Assembly: GCA_002499545.1 (NCBI GenBank)
Contig: DAME01000003.1
Span: 34,746-67,251 of the forward strand
Direction: 5' to 3'
Source of the DNA: Euryarchaeota archaeon UBA88
Lineage (GTDB): Archaea > Thermoplasmatota > Poseidoniia > Poseidoniales > Poseidoniaceae
Length of the DNA stretch: 32,506 bases
Shown: in pieces, positions 1-7,713 of the stretch
Position numbering within the stretch: the stretch's first letter is position 1
How the letters are laid out: each line of letters begins with the position of its first letter
Program-made: the position numbers and the translations under genes
Notes under the pieces: generated by a model
Database searches by the model: none
Told to the model about the DNA's origin: nothing
What the model saw: the letters and a program-made list of their open reading frames with translations, nothing else

Positions 1-359
1 CACGCACCTTGTGAGTAGATTGGATAGATGTTGGTGGCAAAGTGCATCCATTCGGATACGCGCTGCGCATCAACATGGTCGAGAGTGAGCAAATGTTCGA
101 GCAGCCCTACATCTGGATAGGCGATTGTGCGTAGTGTCATCTCCACTTCGTTGGTGATGTCTTCAGGCCACGCAAACGGGTCGCGCTTCGACCATCCATC
201 GGCCACACGAACGTGATTCAAGGAAGCATCCGACTGAATAGCGAACAGTGCTCGAGCATAGGGTTCGTCATCGACTGTATCCGCAACTAAACCAGGGAGA
301 GCCTCGTAGAAGGCCTCACACTGTTCTACATCTATACCGTACAAAGAAACTGGAATCAT
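1..359 (-). CDS. Hypothetical protein, 3' end beyond window
   Basis: An open minus-strand frame runs from an ATG at 357-359 to the left edge with no stop in 119 codons, so the C-terminus is missing. I do not recognise the family. The visible part is acidic, has no signal peptide or membrane segment, and is rich in aromatic residues (for example a WMHFATNIYPIY stretch near the cut). It begins 23 bases after the stop of the BoxB/PaaA-like diiron gene and shares its strand, so the two are probably co-transcribed and it may act with that enzyme. Codon choice resembles the neighbours, which supports real coding. No function is assigned. Confidence 0.6.
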   Translation of the reverse strand, partial: MIPVSLYGIDVEQCEAFYEALPGLVADTVDDEPYARALFAIQSDASLNHVRVADGWSKRDPFAWPEDITNEVEMTLRTIAYPDVGLLEHLLTLDHVDAQRVSEWMHFATNIYPIYSQGA

Positions 360-382
360 CGTAACACTCCTCCGAGAGAATC

Positions 383-1543
383 TCAAGCTTTGCCGCCGAT
401 ACCGGAGGCAATGAGTCGTGGAGACAGTGGTTTGTCAACAACCCATTGTTGCTTGAACAGTTCCTTGAGGGCTCCTTCGTCTTCCGGGCGAGGGAAATGG
501 TTGTACATGTACTGATCCCACTCTTCATCAGAGCCAGTGAATTCATCACCTTCAACGGTGCATCGCTTGTTCTTGAATGCACCAATGCTTCGTTGGAAGT
601 TTTCGTGAGGAACATAGAGAGGAGCCGCTCCTTCAGGAAGATAGCCGCACAATTTTTCTACTTCCGCAACGATCTCGTCGTGATAGTGGCCTCGTGCTTC
701 TTCATTGAGAGTTTCCTTGTCCACTTCAAGACCTGCTTCGAGTTTCTTACGCTCGTCCCAACGGCCTTTCACTCCCCAAACATATGACCAGTGAGCGGAT
801 GATGATGCATCCACACCAAACAGGTCGTGAGCGGTGGATACCCACTTGTTCATGTAACGTTGGAGAAGGTCGAGTGGAATTACACCGGCTTTAATGACTC
901 GGCGCAGCCCATTCGAACCCGTTCCAAGGTGGAATGATTCTTCTTTGAGCATTGGGCCCATGGAAGCCGCCAACGGCTTGAATGCCGAAGTGGACAACAT
1001 TCCAAGTTGGAACTTGCCGTCTCGATCAACGAACATGGTGTAGCAGAAGAAATCGAGCCAGTGCGGCATTGGACGGTTGAATGCGCCCAAAAGTCGGTCA
1101 CCGTCTTGCGCATTTCGTTCAAGCAACTTTTGTGCCTCACGACGTCCTTGTTGTCCAAAGTATGTCATCAGGAGGTAAGCCATTTGCCATCCGTGGCGCT
1201 GTTCTTCAGCCATGATACGAGCTGCTGCATACCGGTCGTATGCAGTTGGAGCAGAGGCGAGTAGGTGGCGTTGCTGTTCGACAGACGCAAACTCGGTGTC
1301 TCCTTGCACAGTAATCATACTGACAAGGGCGTCACGCATGGTTTGCTGTGGAACTTGGAGGATTCGCTCCCACTTTGGTCGTCCGGCATAATCGCCGAAT
1401 TCGATTACGTCGCCCGCTCGGTCCCAGTCGAACTGGATTGAGAGGTCGTAGTCTCCCAACCAATCCGGATTGAATCCGACGCGTACTTGCCAGTCGTGAA
1501 AGTTTGAAATCCAGTCTTCCCATGTGCTCGGTAGGTTGTCCAT
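383..1543 (-). CDS. BoxB/PaaA-like diiron oxygenase family protein
   Basis: This 386-residue protein has the ferritin-like diiron signature of the phenylacetyl-CoA epoxidase alpha subunit (PaaA) and benzoyl-CoA epoxidase (BoxB). Likely iron ligands are E84 (in GDTEFASVEQQ), the EEQRH motif at 113-117 and the EESFH motif at 201-205, with D173 also nearby. Family members use O2 and a reductase to epoxidise CoA-bound aromatic rings. PaaA is usually about 310-330 residues and BoxB about 470, so this is intermediate, with a long acidic C-terminal extension after about residue 255. No PaaB, PaaC, PaaE or BoxA is visible, so the substrate is open. It sits 56 bases after a Bat-type regulator, with a 12-bp palindrome and a TATA-like AATAAG upstream. 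Family placement is fairly sure; the reaction is not. Confidence 0.75.
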   Translation of the reverse strand: MDNLPSTWEDWISNFHDWQVRVGFNPDWLGDYDLSIQFDWDRAGDVIEFGDYAGRPKWERILQVPQQTMRDALVSMITVQGDTEFASVEQQRHLLASAPTAYDRYAAARIMAEEQRHGWQMAYLLMTYFGQQGRREAQKLLERNAQDGDRLLGAFNRPMPHWLDFFCYTMFVDRDGKFQLGMLSTSAFKPLAASMGPMLKEESFHLGTGSNGLRRVIKAGVIPLDLLQRYMNKWVSTAHDLFGVDASSSAHWSYVWGVKGRWDERKKLEAGLEVDKETLNEEARGHYHDEIVAEVEKLCGYLPEGAAPLYVPHENFQRSIGAFKNKRCTVEGDEFTGSDEEWDQYMYNHFPRPEDEGALKELFKQQWVVDKPLSPRLIASGIGGKA

Positions 1544-1579
1544 GCAATCTTCTATGCTGGGTCGTGCTTATTGACTTTG

Positions 1580-1591
1580 CGAACATGTTCG
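1580..1591. promoter_or_regulatory. 12-bp perfect palindrome upstream of the diiron gene
   Basis: CGAACATGTTCG reads the same on both strands. It lies 37-48 bases upstream of the ATG at 1543. A TATA-like CAATAAG follows it at about 1567-1573, roughly 27 bases from the ATG, so the palindrome would sit where an archaeal activator or TFB contacts the promoter. The adjacent Bat-type regulator is a plausible ligand; that link is inference. Confidence 0.4.
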
Positions 1592-1599
1592 TAAGAACG

Positions 1600-2226
1600 T
1601 CAGGGGCTACGTTTGCGAACTTCATCTGCGAAGGCGTGAACAACCGTAGACTCAATGCGCTGAAGTTGTGCAGAAAGGGTTGATTTCGCAACATTGAGTT
1701 GCGCAGCTAATTGTGTCAGATTGATTCTTCGGGGCACGTCATAGAATCCGGACTGAGTAGCAGTATCGAAGACAAAACGTTGCCGAGGCGTCAACAATCG
1801 TTCAGTCACACCCCGTGTCGAAACCAGCCTGTGTGGGATTTCGGCGGCTTTGAATTCGTTGAGCAGGTCCCGCACCTTGGTGCCAGCGCACGAAATAGTC
1901 CAATCAACCCATCCGTCTCGGACTTCGAAAGGGGTTTGAGGGATGACGCCTACTTTGAGCAGGGGTTTGAGAAATCCACCACCGCCTGCGATAATATCAA
2001 CAACAAAACTTTGCTTACCAAAACTGCGAACCTCCTCCACGCCAGGGTGGTGACCCACTGTAGCGTTGATAGGTTCACTGCATGATGCCCGGGCAGTACC
2101 TCGACCTTTTTGCAGAGGCATGTGTTCTTCGATACGAAGAACGGCAGAAGGATGACTTCGGGTCACGTCACCTGCCCAATGACCTTCTGGCAACCGAACT
2201 TCAAGTCGGATTTGTTGAGCGGCCAT
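1600..2226 (-). CDS. Bat-type (HTH_10) transcriptional regulator
   Basis: This 208-residue protein ends in a typical bacterio-opsin-activator HTH: LTPRQRFVFDTATQSGFYDVP, then NLTQLAAQLNVAKSTLSAQL, then an amphipathic helix. The N-terminal 140 residues have the beta-rich sensor form common in archaeal HTH_10 proteins and show no PAS or GAF motif I can name. I start at the ATG at 2224-2226 (MAAQQIRLEVRLPEGHW); an in-frame ATG eight codons earlier is possible. The gene lies between glpX (73 bases away) and the BoxB/PaaA-like gene (56 bases) on the same strand. That suggests control of the diiron gene, of its own operon, or both. Bat proteins in haloarchaea respond to oxygen, light or redox state; whether this one does is unknown. 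Confidence 0.85.
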   Translation of the reverse strand: MAAQQIRLEVRLPEGHWAGDVTRSHPSAVLRIEEHMPLQKGRGTARASCSEPINATVGHHPGVEEVRSFGKQSFVVDIIAGGGGFLKPLLKVGVIPQTPFEVRDGWVDWTISCAGTKVRDLLNEFKAAEIPHRLVSTRGVTERLLTPRQRFVFDTATQSGFYDVPRRINLTQLAAQLNVAKSTLSAQLQRIESTVVHAFADEVRKRSP

Positions 2227-2299
2227 GATGATGTGGATGCATCGCCCCACTTGAATGTCACGAAACTACACTGTGATGGTTCGTCCCCAGAATCAAATT

Positions 2300-3253
2300 T
2301 CAAAGACGTCGGGTCGTTTCAATTCGGCGAACGGTCCCGGTTTCAACGTCGATAACTTCGCCAAATGTCGTGGTGTGAGTCTGGCCGAGAACCGCTGCAG
2401 GAAGGTATCCATCGCACACCCCAGAGGCGGCGAAAATTGCATTTTCACTCTTGCACAAGTCGTGTGCTTCCCAGAGCCTCGTCAAGTCGTCACCAACCAT
2501 CTTTTCAGCCCGAGCCTCCTCTTCGGGAGAACGAAACACGAGACGCCCTTCAAAAACGCCACCAAGGCCGCGAATTGCTGCAGCAGAAATAACACCTTCA
2601 GGAGCGGCCCCAATACCCATCAACAAGTCGAACGGTCCATCGGGTCTTGCGGCCCAAATAGCTGCGGAGACATCACCATCACCCATGAGTTCTAACTGAG
2701 CCCCAGTTGAACGAATTTTCTTGAAAAGGTCGGTGTGACGTTCCCGGTCAAGTGCGACTACGCGTACTTCTGAAACGGGCTTGTCCAATACTGCTGCGGT
2801 TTGTTCGAGGTTGTAAGCGACCCCGCCGTCCAAACTTATGTGGCCTACCAAATCAGGTCCGCCAGCAATTTTGTCCATGTAACAATCCGGTGCGTGCAAG
2901 AGAGTTCCGCGAGGAGCGGCAGCAAGCACGGCAATTGAATTGGGGGAATTCGAGGCGCAATTATTGGTGCATTCCAGAGGATCTACGGCAATGTCGATTT
3001 GTGCAGCGCCTGCAACGCCGACCATGCTGCCAATCTCTTCCCCGATGTAGAGCATAGGTGCTTCATCTCGTTCACCCTCGCCAATAGCGACTCGTCCGTC
3101 AAAAGGCACGTGGTCGAATGTCCGTCGCATGGCTTCAACTGCAGCTTCATCCGCCTTGTCTTTTTCACCAAGACCTCGCCAGGCAGCACTCGAGATTGCT
3201 GCTTGGTCAACGGCTTCTAAGAAGTGGTGGTAAAGGTCGCCAACGCTGCCCAT
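2300..3253 (-). CDS. glpX: Class II fructose-1,6-bisphosphatase (GlpX type)
   Basis: GlpX-family phosphatase that hydrolyses fructose-1,6-bisphosphate to fructose-6-phosphate in gluconeogenesis. Family blocks seen: DGRVAIGEGERDEAPMLYIGE near the N-terminus (metal and phosphate binding), DIAVDPLECTNNCA, LMGIGAAPEGVISAAAIRGLGG and a closing GEVIDVETGTVRR. Length from the chosen start is 317 residues, normal for the family. I use the ATG at 3251-3253 (MGSVGDLYHHFLEAVDQAA) because the distance to the first conserved block matches bacterial GlpX and a TATA-like TTTATGT lies about 47 bases upstream on the minus strand. In-frame ATGs at 3280 and 3316 are alternatives. Together with the class I aldolase at 10626 it gives two separate enzymes for the step that many archaea do with one bifunctional FBPA/P. 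Confidence 0.93.
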   Translation of the reverse strand: MGSVGDLYHHFLEAVDQAAISSAAWRGLGEKDKADEAAVEAMRRTFDHVPFDGRVAIGEGERDEAPMLYIGEEIGSMVGVAGAAQIDIAVDPLECTNNCASNSPNSIAVLAAAPRGTLLHAPDCYMDKIAGGPDLVGHISLDGGVAYNLEQTAAVLDKPVSEVRVVALDRERHTDLFKKIRSTGAQLELMGDGDVSAAIWAARPDGPFDLLMGIGAAPEGVISAAAIRGLGGVFEGRLVFRSPEEEARAEKMVGDDLTRLWEAHDLCKSENAIFAASGVCDGYLPAAVLGQTHTTTFGEVIDVETGTVRRIETTRRL

Positions 3254-3405
3254 GAAACACGACGGGCGCGCCCCATCCATGAATGAAACGGTAGAACATA
3301 AACGGCGATTCGACAAAATTCAAGTTGAAAGTGGTGAATCAAACCTGTTAACTTCTGTGAGAGCTCTTACCCGTGAATTCCAGATACACGGTGATAGAGA
3401 CACCG

Positions 3406-4980
3406 TCATGCGGTTTCATCCATCACGACTTCGCTGTCTTCGATTCGGCATTGTTCTGCTTCACAAATCAGTGGGAGTGAGGAGGGGTCGACTGCTGTTG
3501 CGGGTGGAGTGATTGGTGAGGTAAGTTCTCCTTTGTCGACATACAAACTAGGCCCGTTGGTCATGAAGTATACCGAACCACGACCGGCTCGAGAATCTTC
3601 AGGTTGGGAATTGTTTCCTGTAGCACAAGCATCGATGCATCCGTCTGCGAATGCAATGTAGACTCTTCCATCAAGATCGATGGTTAGGTCGTTGAAATCT
3701 AAGAGGTTTCGATTTGAACCCCCGTCATCGGTGCGACAATCACCGCTGTTTAGACACATTGAACCGATTTGGACCGGATCATCTGACAATCGATAGGTGT
3801 GGAACGTTGGATTTTCATCCAGTGCGTTCAAACTGTATGTAACGTAAATGTGGTAATGTACTCCACTTGGTGCATAGTGCCCATTTCCGTTCCAATTATT
3901 GCCGTCGATGTCGGTTGTGTTGAGCAGCGATACGTTTTCGCTTCCCAGGTAGGTGACCGCAATTCTTCCAGGGTCACCAGCATCGGTTTGAGGGAAGGTC
4001 GTTGATATGACCCCCGCTGGACTGATTCGGATACTCTCTGAATCCCAAGTATCACCTGAATCGGTACTTCGAGCCATGTAGATACCTTGGTCGCCCCCAG
4101 TCCACACGTGGTATGCGTTGGATTCACTGTCGGTAGCGACTTCGGAATTTTTGCGCGGGTTTGGAGTTAACACGTCCTGGCCCATCTCCCTGGTATCCCA
4201 AGTAAGGCCGTTATCCTTGGAGAAGATTATTGCAGGTATTTCGACTCTTGGAGTCACATAAACGGTCCCATCTGGAGCAGTCGTAATGGCACCGTGCAAG
4301 CCTCCATCGCTGGTTGCGAGACCGTAAATTTGGCCTCCAGTTGGGAAAGTAGCTCCTCCGTCATAACTGGTGTAGCAAAAGATTCCAGCCAACTTATTGT
4401 AACAGAAATACACAGCTTCAGAGTAAAGTGGACTGAGTTGGCCTAATCCACCATAACCAGAATCAGTCCATGGTCCAGAACCCAATTTTATGTGATCATT
4501 CAGTGGTATAGGACCGCTGTCATACGGGTTACCCAACCATGACTCTCCGTCATCATCAGACCAACCAATCCAGGTTGTTGCAAGTCCCATCATGTGAATA
4601 TTGAAAATTCTATCAGTTGCTGGGTCAACCCATCCATACGGGTCACTGGTGAATGGGGCTTGGGTGATATCTGCGGTATTTTCCCAACTTTCTCCATAAT
4701 CACATGACCGCATTGGTTTCTCCATAGCGATGAAAAACATGCAACCTGTTGAAGTTATTCCAATACTGGGCTCCTTACCGGTTTCACCAACGTCACTGAA
4801 AACAAAATCCATCGGAATCGGTGATTCATCGACAGGCATACCCATTCCATCGGTAACGAAGACACGTGGGTCTACTTCTGGTTCAATTTCGACCACTTTT
4901 TCACCTTCTTCATTCCCAAAACATCCGGCCAGTGGCACGGTTATGATGAGTAGGACAAGTAGCGTGGCTTTGGCTCGCAT
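3406..4980 (-). CDS. Secreted lipoprotein with Asp-box (BNR) beta-propeller
   Basis: The 524-residue product starts with a lipoprotein signal: MRAK, a hydrophobic core and a VPLAGC lipobox with C20 as the lipidated cysteine, followed by an acidic EEGE linker. The body has at least five Asp-boxes of the S-x-D-x-G-x-(T/S)-(W/F) type (SCDYGESW, SDDDGESW, SYDGGATF, SKDNGLTW, STDSGDTW), the mark of sialidase-like beta-propellers. None of the sialidase active-site arginine context is evident, so an enzymatic role is not claimed. Several cysteine pairs in the C-terminal third suggest disulfides, fitting an extracellular place. The start is the ATG at 4978-4980; the upstream in-frame codons lack signal character. 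It is divergent from the GNAT-aminotransferase gene. A role in glycan or peptide binding at the cell surface is likely but unproven. Confidence 0.8.
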   Translation of the reverse strand: MRAKATLLVLLIITVPLAGCFGNEEGEKVVEIEPEVDPRVFVTDGMGMPVDESPIPMDFVFSDVGETGKEPSIGITSTGCMFFIAMEKPMRSCDYGESWENTADITQAPFTSDPYGWVDPATDRIFNIHMMGLATTWIGWSDDDGESWLGNPYDSGPIPLNDHIKLGSGPWTDSGYGGLGQLSPLYSEAVYFCYNKLAGIFCYTSYDGGATFPTGGQIYGLATSDGGLHGAITTAPDGTVYVTPRVEIPAIIFSKDNGLTWDTREMGQDVLTPNPRKNSEVATDSESNAYHVWTGGDQGIYMARSTDSGDTWDSESIRISPAGVISTTFPQTDAGDPGRIAVTYLGSENVSLLNTTDIDGNNWNGNGHYAPSGVHYHIYVTYSLNALDENPTFHTYRLSDDPVQIGSMCLNSGDCRTDDGGSNRNLLDFNDLTIDLDGRVYIAFADGCIDACATGNNSQPEDSRAGRGSVYFMTNGPSLYVDKGELTSPITPPATAVDPSSLPLICEAEQCRIEDSEVVMDETA

Positions 4981-5051
4981 GGAACGCCCACTCAGCTCCA
5001 GAATAATGTCTTTACCGTGCAGTATTCCCGTCTGTCCGGCGAACAATTGAA

Positions 5052-6770
5052 ATGAGGGAACGAGTATTTCCTCTCATGAAAGAATTTATTTTGTTTGATT
5101 ATCCAATCCCAAACGATTCGGAAATTCACATGATTTGGGAACAGATTTCCTCCCTTCGTCACGATGTCTATGCTGCTGAATTACAGCAGTACGATACAAA
5201 CCACCAAGGACGAATTGAAGACCCTGGACATCACTTTGTAGCCTGCATGATCGATGGCAAACTCGCTGGATACATCAGCTTGAATCCACCAACTGGAAAA
5301 GGCTACCGAGTTGAGGACTATTTCTCTACCAAAACCCTCGAAAAGACGATTTTTTCAGACTGTGAAAACCGACTCCACTCAACATATGAAGTGAGGGCGT
5401 TGACCATTGCACCTGAATTTCGGGGCCAACATATTTCCTTAAAGTTAATGCGATATGCCGTGGAATTCGTCCTCCAAAAGCAAGGCACAGACATCATTGC
5501 AATGGGCCATTCAGACGTCATCGAACTGTATCGGAAAGTAGGCATGACCGTGTTTGATGGACACGCCATCAAGCATGGCGAAACAGTGTACTACCCTATG
5601 CACATTAATCCCAAGGGAGCCATAGAAAATAATTCAAAAGCGCCTCAAACCACTGATGAACCAGAAGAGGACGTATGCTATCACGGAGGTAAATCCTGGG
5701 ATGCATCAAAATTTGATTTTGAAGTTCGAGATTCATTGGTGGTCGCTGACGTTCTTGACAGCCCGTTCCCACCTTGTCCCGAAGCGCTTGAAGTGCTCGG
5801 TGAACAGTTGGCCCGATGCTGCCAAGAATCACCCCCAACGCAGTGTGAGGAGTTGATAGAAACCATCGCTTCAGTTCGAGGCGTCGATTCTCGACATGTA
5901 GCGGTTTCATCGGGTTCTTCTTCACTCATGTTTTCGTTCCTGCCGCAATTGTTGAACAAAGAGTCGAAAGTGCTGGTGCTGTCACCTATGTATGGCGAAT
6001 ACAGCCATATTCTCACGCATGTTATTGGCTGTAAAATGACGAACTTCATTCTTCACCAAGAAGACGGGTTTCGAATCGATGCTGATGAACTTGTCAAGCA
6101 GTCCCGTGAACATGACGCTGTCATCTTCGTCAATCCAAACAGTCCGACAGGTGTTCATTGTGAGGAAATGAGTGACATCGTTCACCGAATTCAAGACGAG
6201 AAAGACGCACCAACTCGATGCAAGATGATTTGGGTTGATGAAACCTACATCGACTACATACCCGATGGACATTCGTTGGAAGCATTGGTGGCGACCACAC
6301 CGAGTTTGATCGTCTGCAAAAGCATGAGCAAATGCTACGCTTTATCTGGACTTCGAGTAGCCTACACCGTTAGCCAGATGGTCGAGCAGTTGCGGCGTTT
6401 CATACCCCCGTGGGCGGTGAGCCTACCGGGTCAATTAGCAGCCATTGCAGCATTGAAGAATCCTCACTACTACGCAGAGCAGTACCAAACCATTCACGAA
6501 CAGAGAGTGGTGATGAGTGAACAATTGAAGCAGCAAGAATTCAGCGTTCTGCCCGGAGTTGCGAACTTCCTTCTAACCTTCCTACCCGACCAAACAAACC
6601 ACACTTCTGCAAGTTTCATTGAAGCCTGTAAAGACAGAGGCGTGTTCATCCGAGACGCCCAAAATATGGGAGTCTTACTCAAAGATAATGCAGTTAGATT
6701 TGCGATTCGCTCCAGTGAAGAAAATCAGCGCATCATTCAGTGCGTTAGCGATGTCCTCGCCATGGAATAG
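5052..6770 (+). CDS. GNAT acyltransferase fused to HisC/CobD-like aminotransferase
   Basis: A 572-residue two-domain protein. Residues about 10-190 are a GNAT fold: the strand YEVRALTIAPEFRG at 112-125 gives the acyl-CoA pyrophosphate loop, followed by a long helix and IELYRKVGM at 157-165. An acidic linker (about 191-208) leads to a fold-type I PLP domain: SSGSSSLMF near 286-294, NPNSPTG at 361-367, VDETYIDY with D396, and the Schiff-base lysine K427 in SMSKCYALSGLR. The motif set is closest to histidinol-phosphate aminotransferase and threonine-phosphate decarboxylase. The substrate is not readable. A single chain suggests sequential amination (or decarboxylation) and N-acylation of the same small molecule. 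ATG at 5052 is used; ATG at 5076 is equally possible. There are no biosynthetic neighbours for histidine or cobalamin. Confidence 0.85.
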   Translation: MRERVFPLMKEFILFDYPIPNDSEIHMIWEQISSLRHDVYAAELQQYDTNHQGRIEDPGHHFVACMIDGKLAGYISLNPPTGKGYRVEDYFSTKTLEKTIFSDCENRLHSTYEVRALTIAPEFRGQHISLKLMRYAVEFVLQKQGTDIIAMGHSDVIELYRKVGMTVFDGHAIKHGETVYYPMHINPKGAIENNSKAPQTTDEPEEDVCYHGGKSWDASKFDFEVRDSLVVADVLDSPFPPCPEALEVLGEQLARCCQESPPTQCEELIETIASVRGVDSRHVAVSSGSSSLMFSFLPQLLNKESKVLVLSPMYGEYSHILTHVIGCKMTNFILHQEDGFRIDADELVKQSREHDAVIFVNPNSPTGVHCEEMSDIVHRIQDEKDAPTRCKMIWVDETYIDYIPDGHSLEALVATTPSLIVCKSMSKCYALSGLRVAYTVSQMVEQLRRFIPPWAVSLPGQLAAIAALKNPHYYAEQYQTIHEQRVVMSEQLKQQEFSVLPGVANFLLTFLPDQTNHTSASFIEACKDRGVFIRDAQNMGVLLKDNAVRFAIRSSEENQRIIQCVSDVLAME

Positions 6771-6773
6771 CCG

Positions 6774-7223
6774 TCATTGACCTTTGAACTTTTCAACCAC
6801 TACAATGTCTGAAATCGAGGTGTTCGGGTACTGCCCTTGGTCGTCTTTTTCGAGTGATTTGACCATGTCAAGGGCGCAGAGAAGTCCGGCAGTGACGCCG
6901 GTGAGGGCTTCCATTTCAATTCCAGTTTTGTAGTGTGCACTGACTGAAACAGTGCAGCGAAGAGAACTTCCTTCCCACGACCAATTCACAGTACAGCCTT
7001 CGAGTGGAACGGGATGGCAGTGCGGCACAATTCGAGGTGTTTCTTTGACCGCTTGGATTGCTGCGATGGTTGATGCTTCAAGTACATCGCCTTTCTTGAC
7101 GGCTTTGTTTTGAATTGCTTGGGCTGACTGTGCGCTAAGATTGAGCAAACCGGTTGCCTTCGCTCGACGTGCTATGACGGGTTTCGCTCCAATCTCCACA
7201 ATGCCTTCAATTTCTTTGTCCAT
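6774..7223 (-). CDS. moaC: Cyclic pyranopterin monophosphate synthase MoaC
   Basis: MoaC makes cyclic pyranopterin monophosphate from the cyclic GTP product of MoaA in molybdenum/tungsten cofactor synthesis. Seen here: KPVIARRAKATG near the N-terminus, the active-site PHCHP at 67-71, KTGIEMEALTG at 99-109 and the catalytic D119 and K122 in CALDMVKSLEKD. The length is 149 residues from the ATG at 7221-7223, which is normal; an upstream ATG at 7256 would overlap moaE and add residues not typical of the family. It lies 11 bases after moaE on the minus strand and ends 3 bases from the convergent GNAT-aminotransferase gene. MoaA and MoaD are not in the window. Confidence 0.95.
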   Translation of the reverse strand: MDKEIEGIVEIGAKPVIARRAKATGLLNLSAQSAQAIQNKAVKKGDVLEASTIAAIQAVKETPRIVPHCHPVPLEGCTVNWSWEGSSLRCTVSVSAHYKTGIEMEALTGVTAGLLCALDMVKSLEKDDQGQYPNTSISDIVVVEKFKGQ

Positions 7224-7234
7224 ATACTCCACTC

Positions 7235-7660
7235 CTAGCCTAATCCAGCTTTCCAAGACTCACCTTTGTTGGTGACTTCTTTCTTCCACAGGGGGGCCTG
7301 CTTCTTGAGTTCGTCGATGAGCCATTCACACGCTTGGAAGGCCTCTTTTCGATGAGGGCTACCGACGTGGATAGAGACAATTGGATCTTGAGGGCCGACA
7401 CTACCAACGCGGTGCGCCATGGCAACGGCTCGAACCCCGAAAGTGAGAATTGCTTGCTCGGCAAGAGAGTGAAGAACGGGCGACAGTTGCGCTTGCCATG
7501 CATCAAACTCCAGACGCAGAACTTCAGCGTCACCTTCCTGGGCCCGAGTGATTCCGAGAAAAGAGACAACTGCGCCACATCCATCAAGCGGTAGTGTCGA
7601 CTTGAGGGCGACCTCGTCGAGAGTATCAAGCGCTTCTTCGATGTGAATGAAGCCCGACAT
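7235..7660 (-). CDS. moaE: Molybdopterin synthase catalytic subunit MoaE
   Basis: MoaE, with thiocarboxylated MoaD, inserts the two dithiolene sulfurs into cyclic pyranopterin monophosphate. The 141-residue product shows GAVVSFLGITR early on, AMAHRVGSVGPQDP (HRVG motif), SPHRKEAFQACEWLIDELK and the lysine-containing PLWKKE motif close to the end, all in the usual order. I start at the ATG at 7658-7660 (MSGFIHIEEALD); earlier ATGs at 7684 and 7681 would add only a few residues. It is the first gene of a two-gene unit with moaC and is divergent from the flavoprotein gene at 7714. No moaD-like ORF is seen beside it, so the sulfur carrier must be elsewhere. Confidence 0.93.
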   Translation of the reverse strand: MSGFIHIEEALDTLDEVALKSTLPLDGCGAVVSFLGITRAQEGDAEVLRLEFDAWQAQLSPVLHSLAEQAILTFGVRAVAMAHRVGSVGPQDPIVSIHVGSPHRKEAFQACEWLIDELKKQAPLWKKEVTNKGESWKAGLG

Positions 7661-7713
7661 GACTACACGAATGCAACGCATCATTCAAACCTCACGCATG
7701 TATGGGTTGAGGT

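Noticed and set aside
7240..7629. 129-residue ORF overlapping moaE
   Set aside because: It is a frame-shifted shadow of moaE without family motifs; moaE itself is intact.
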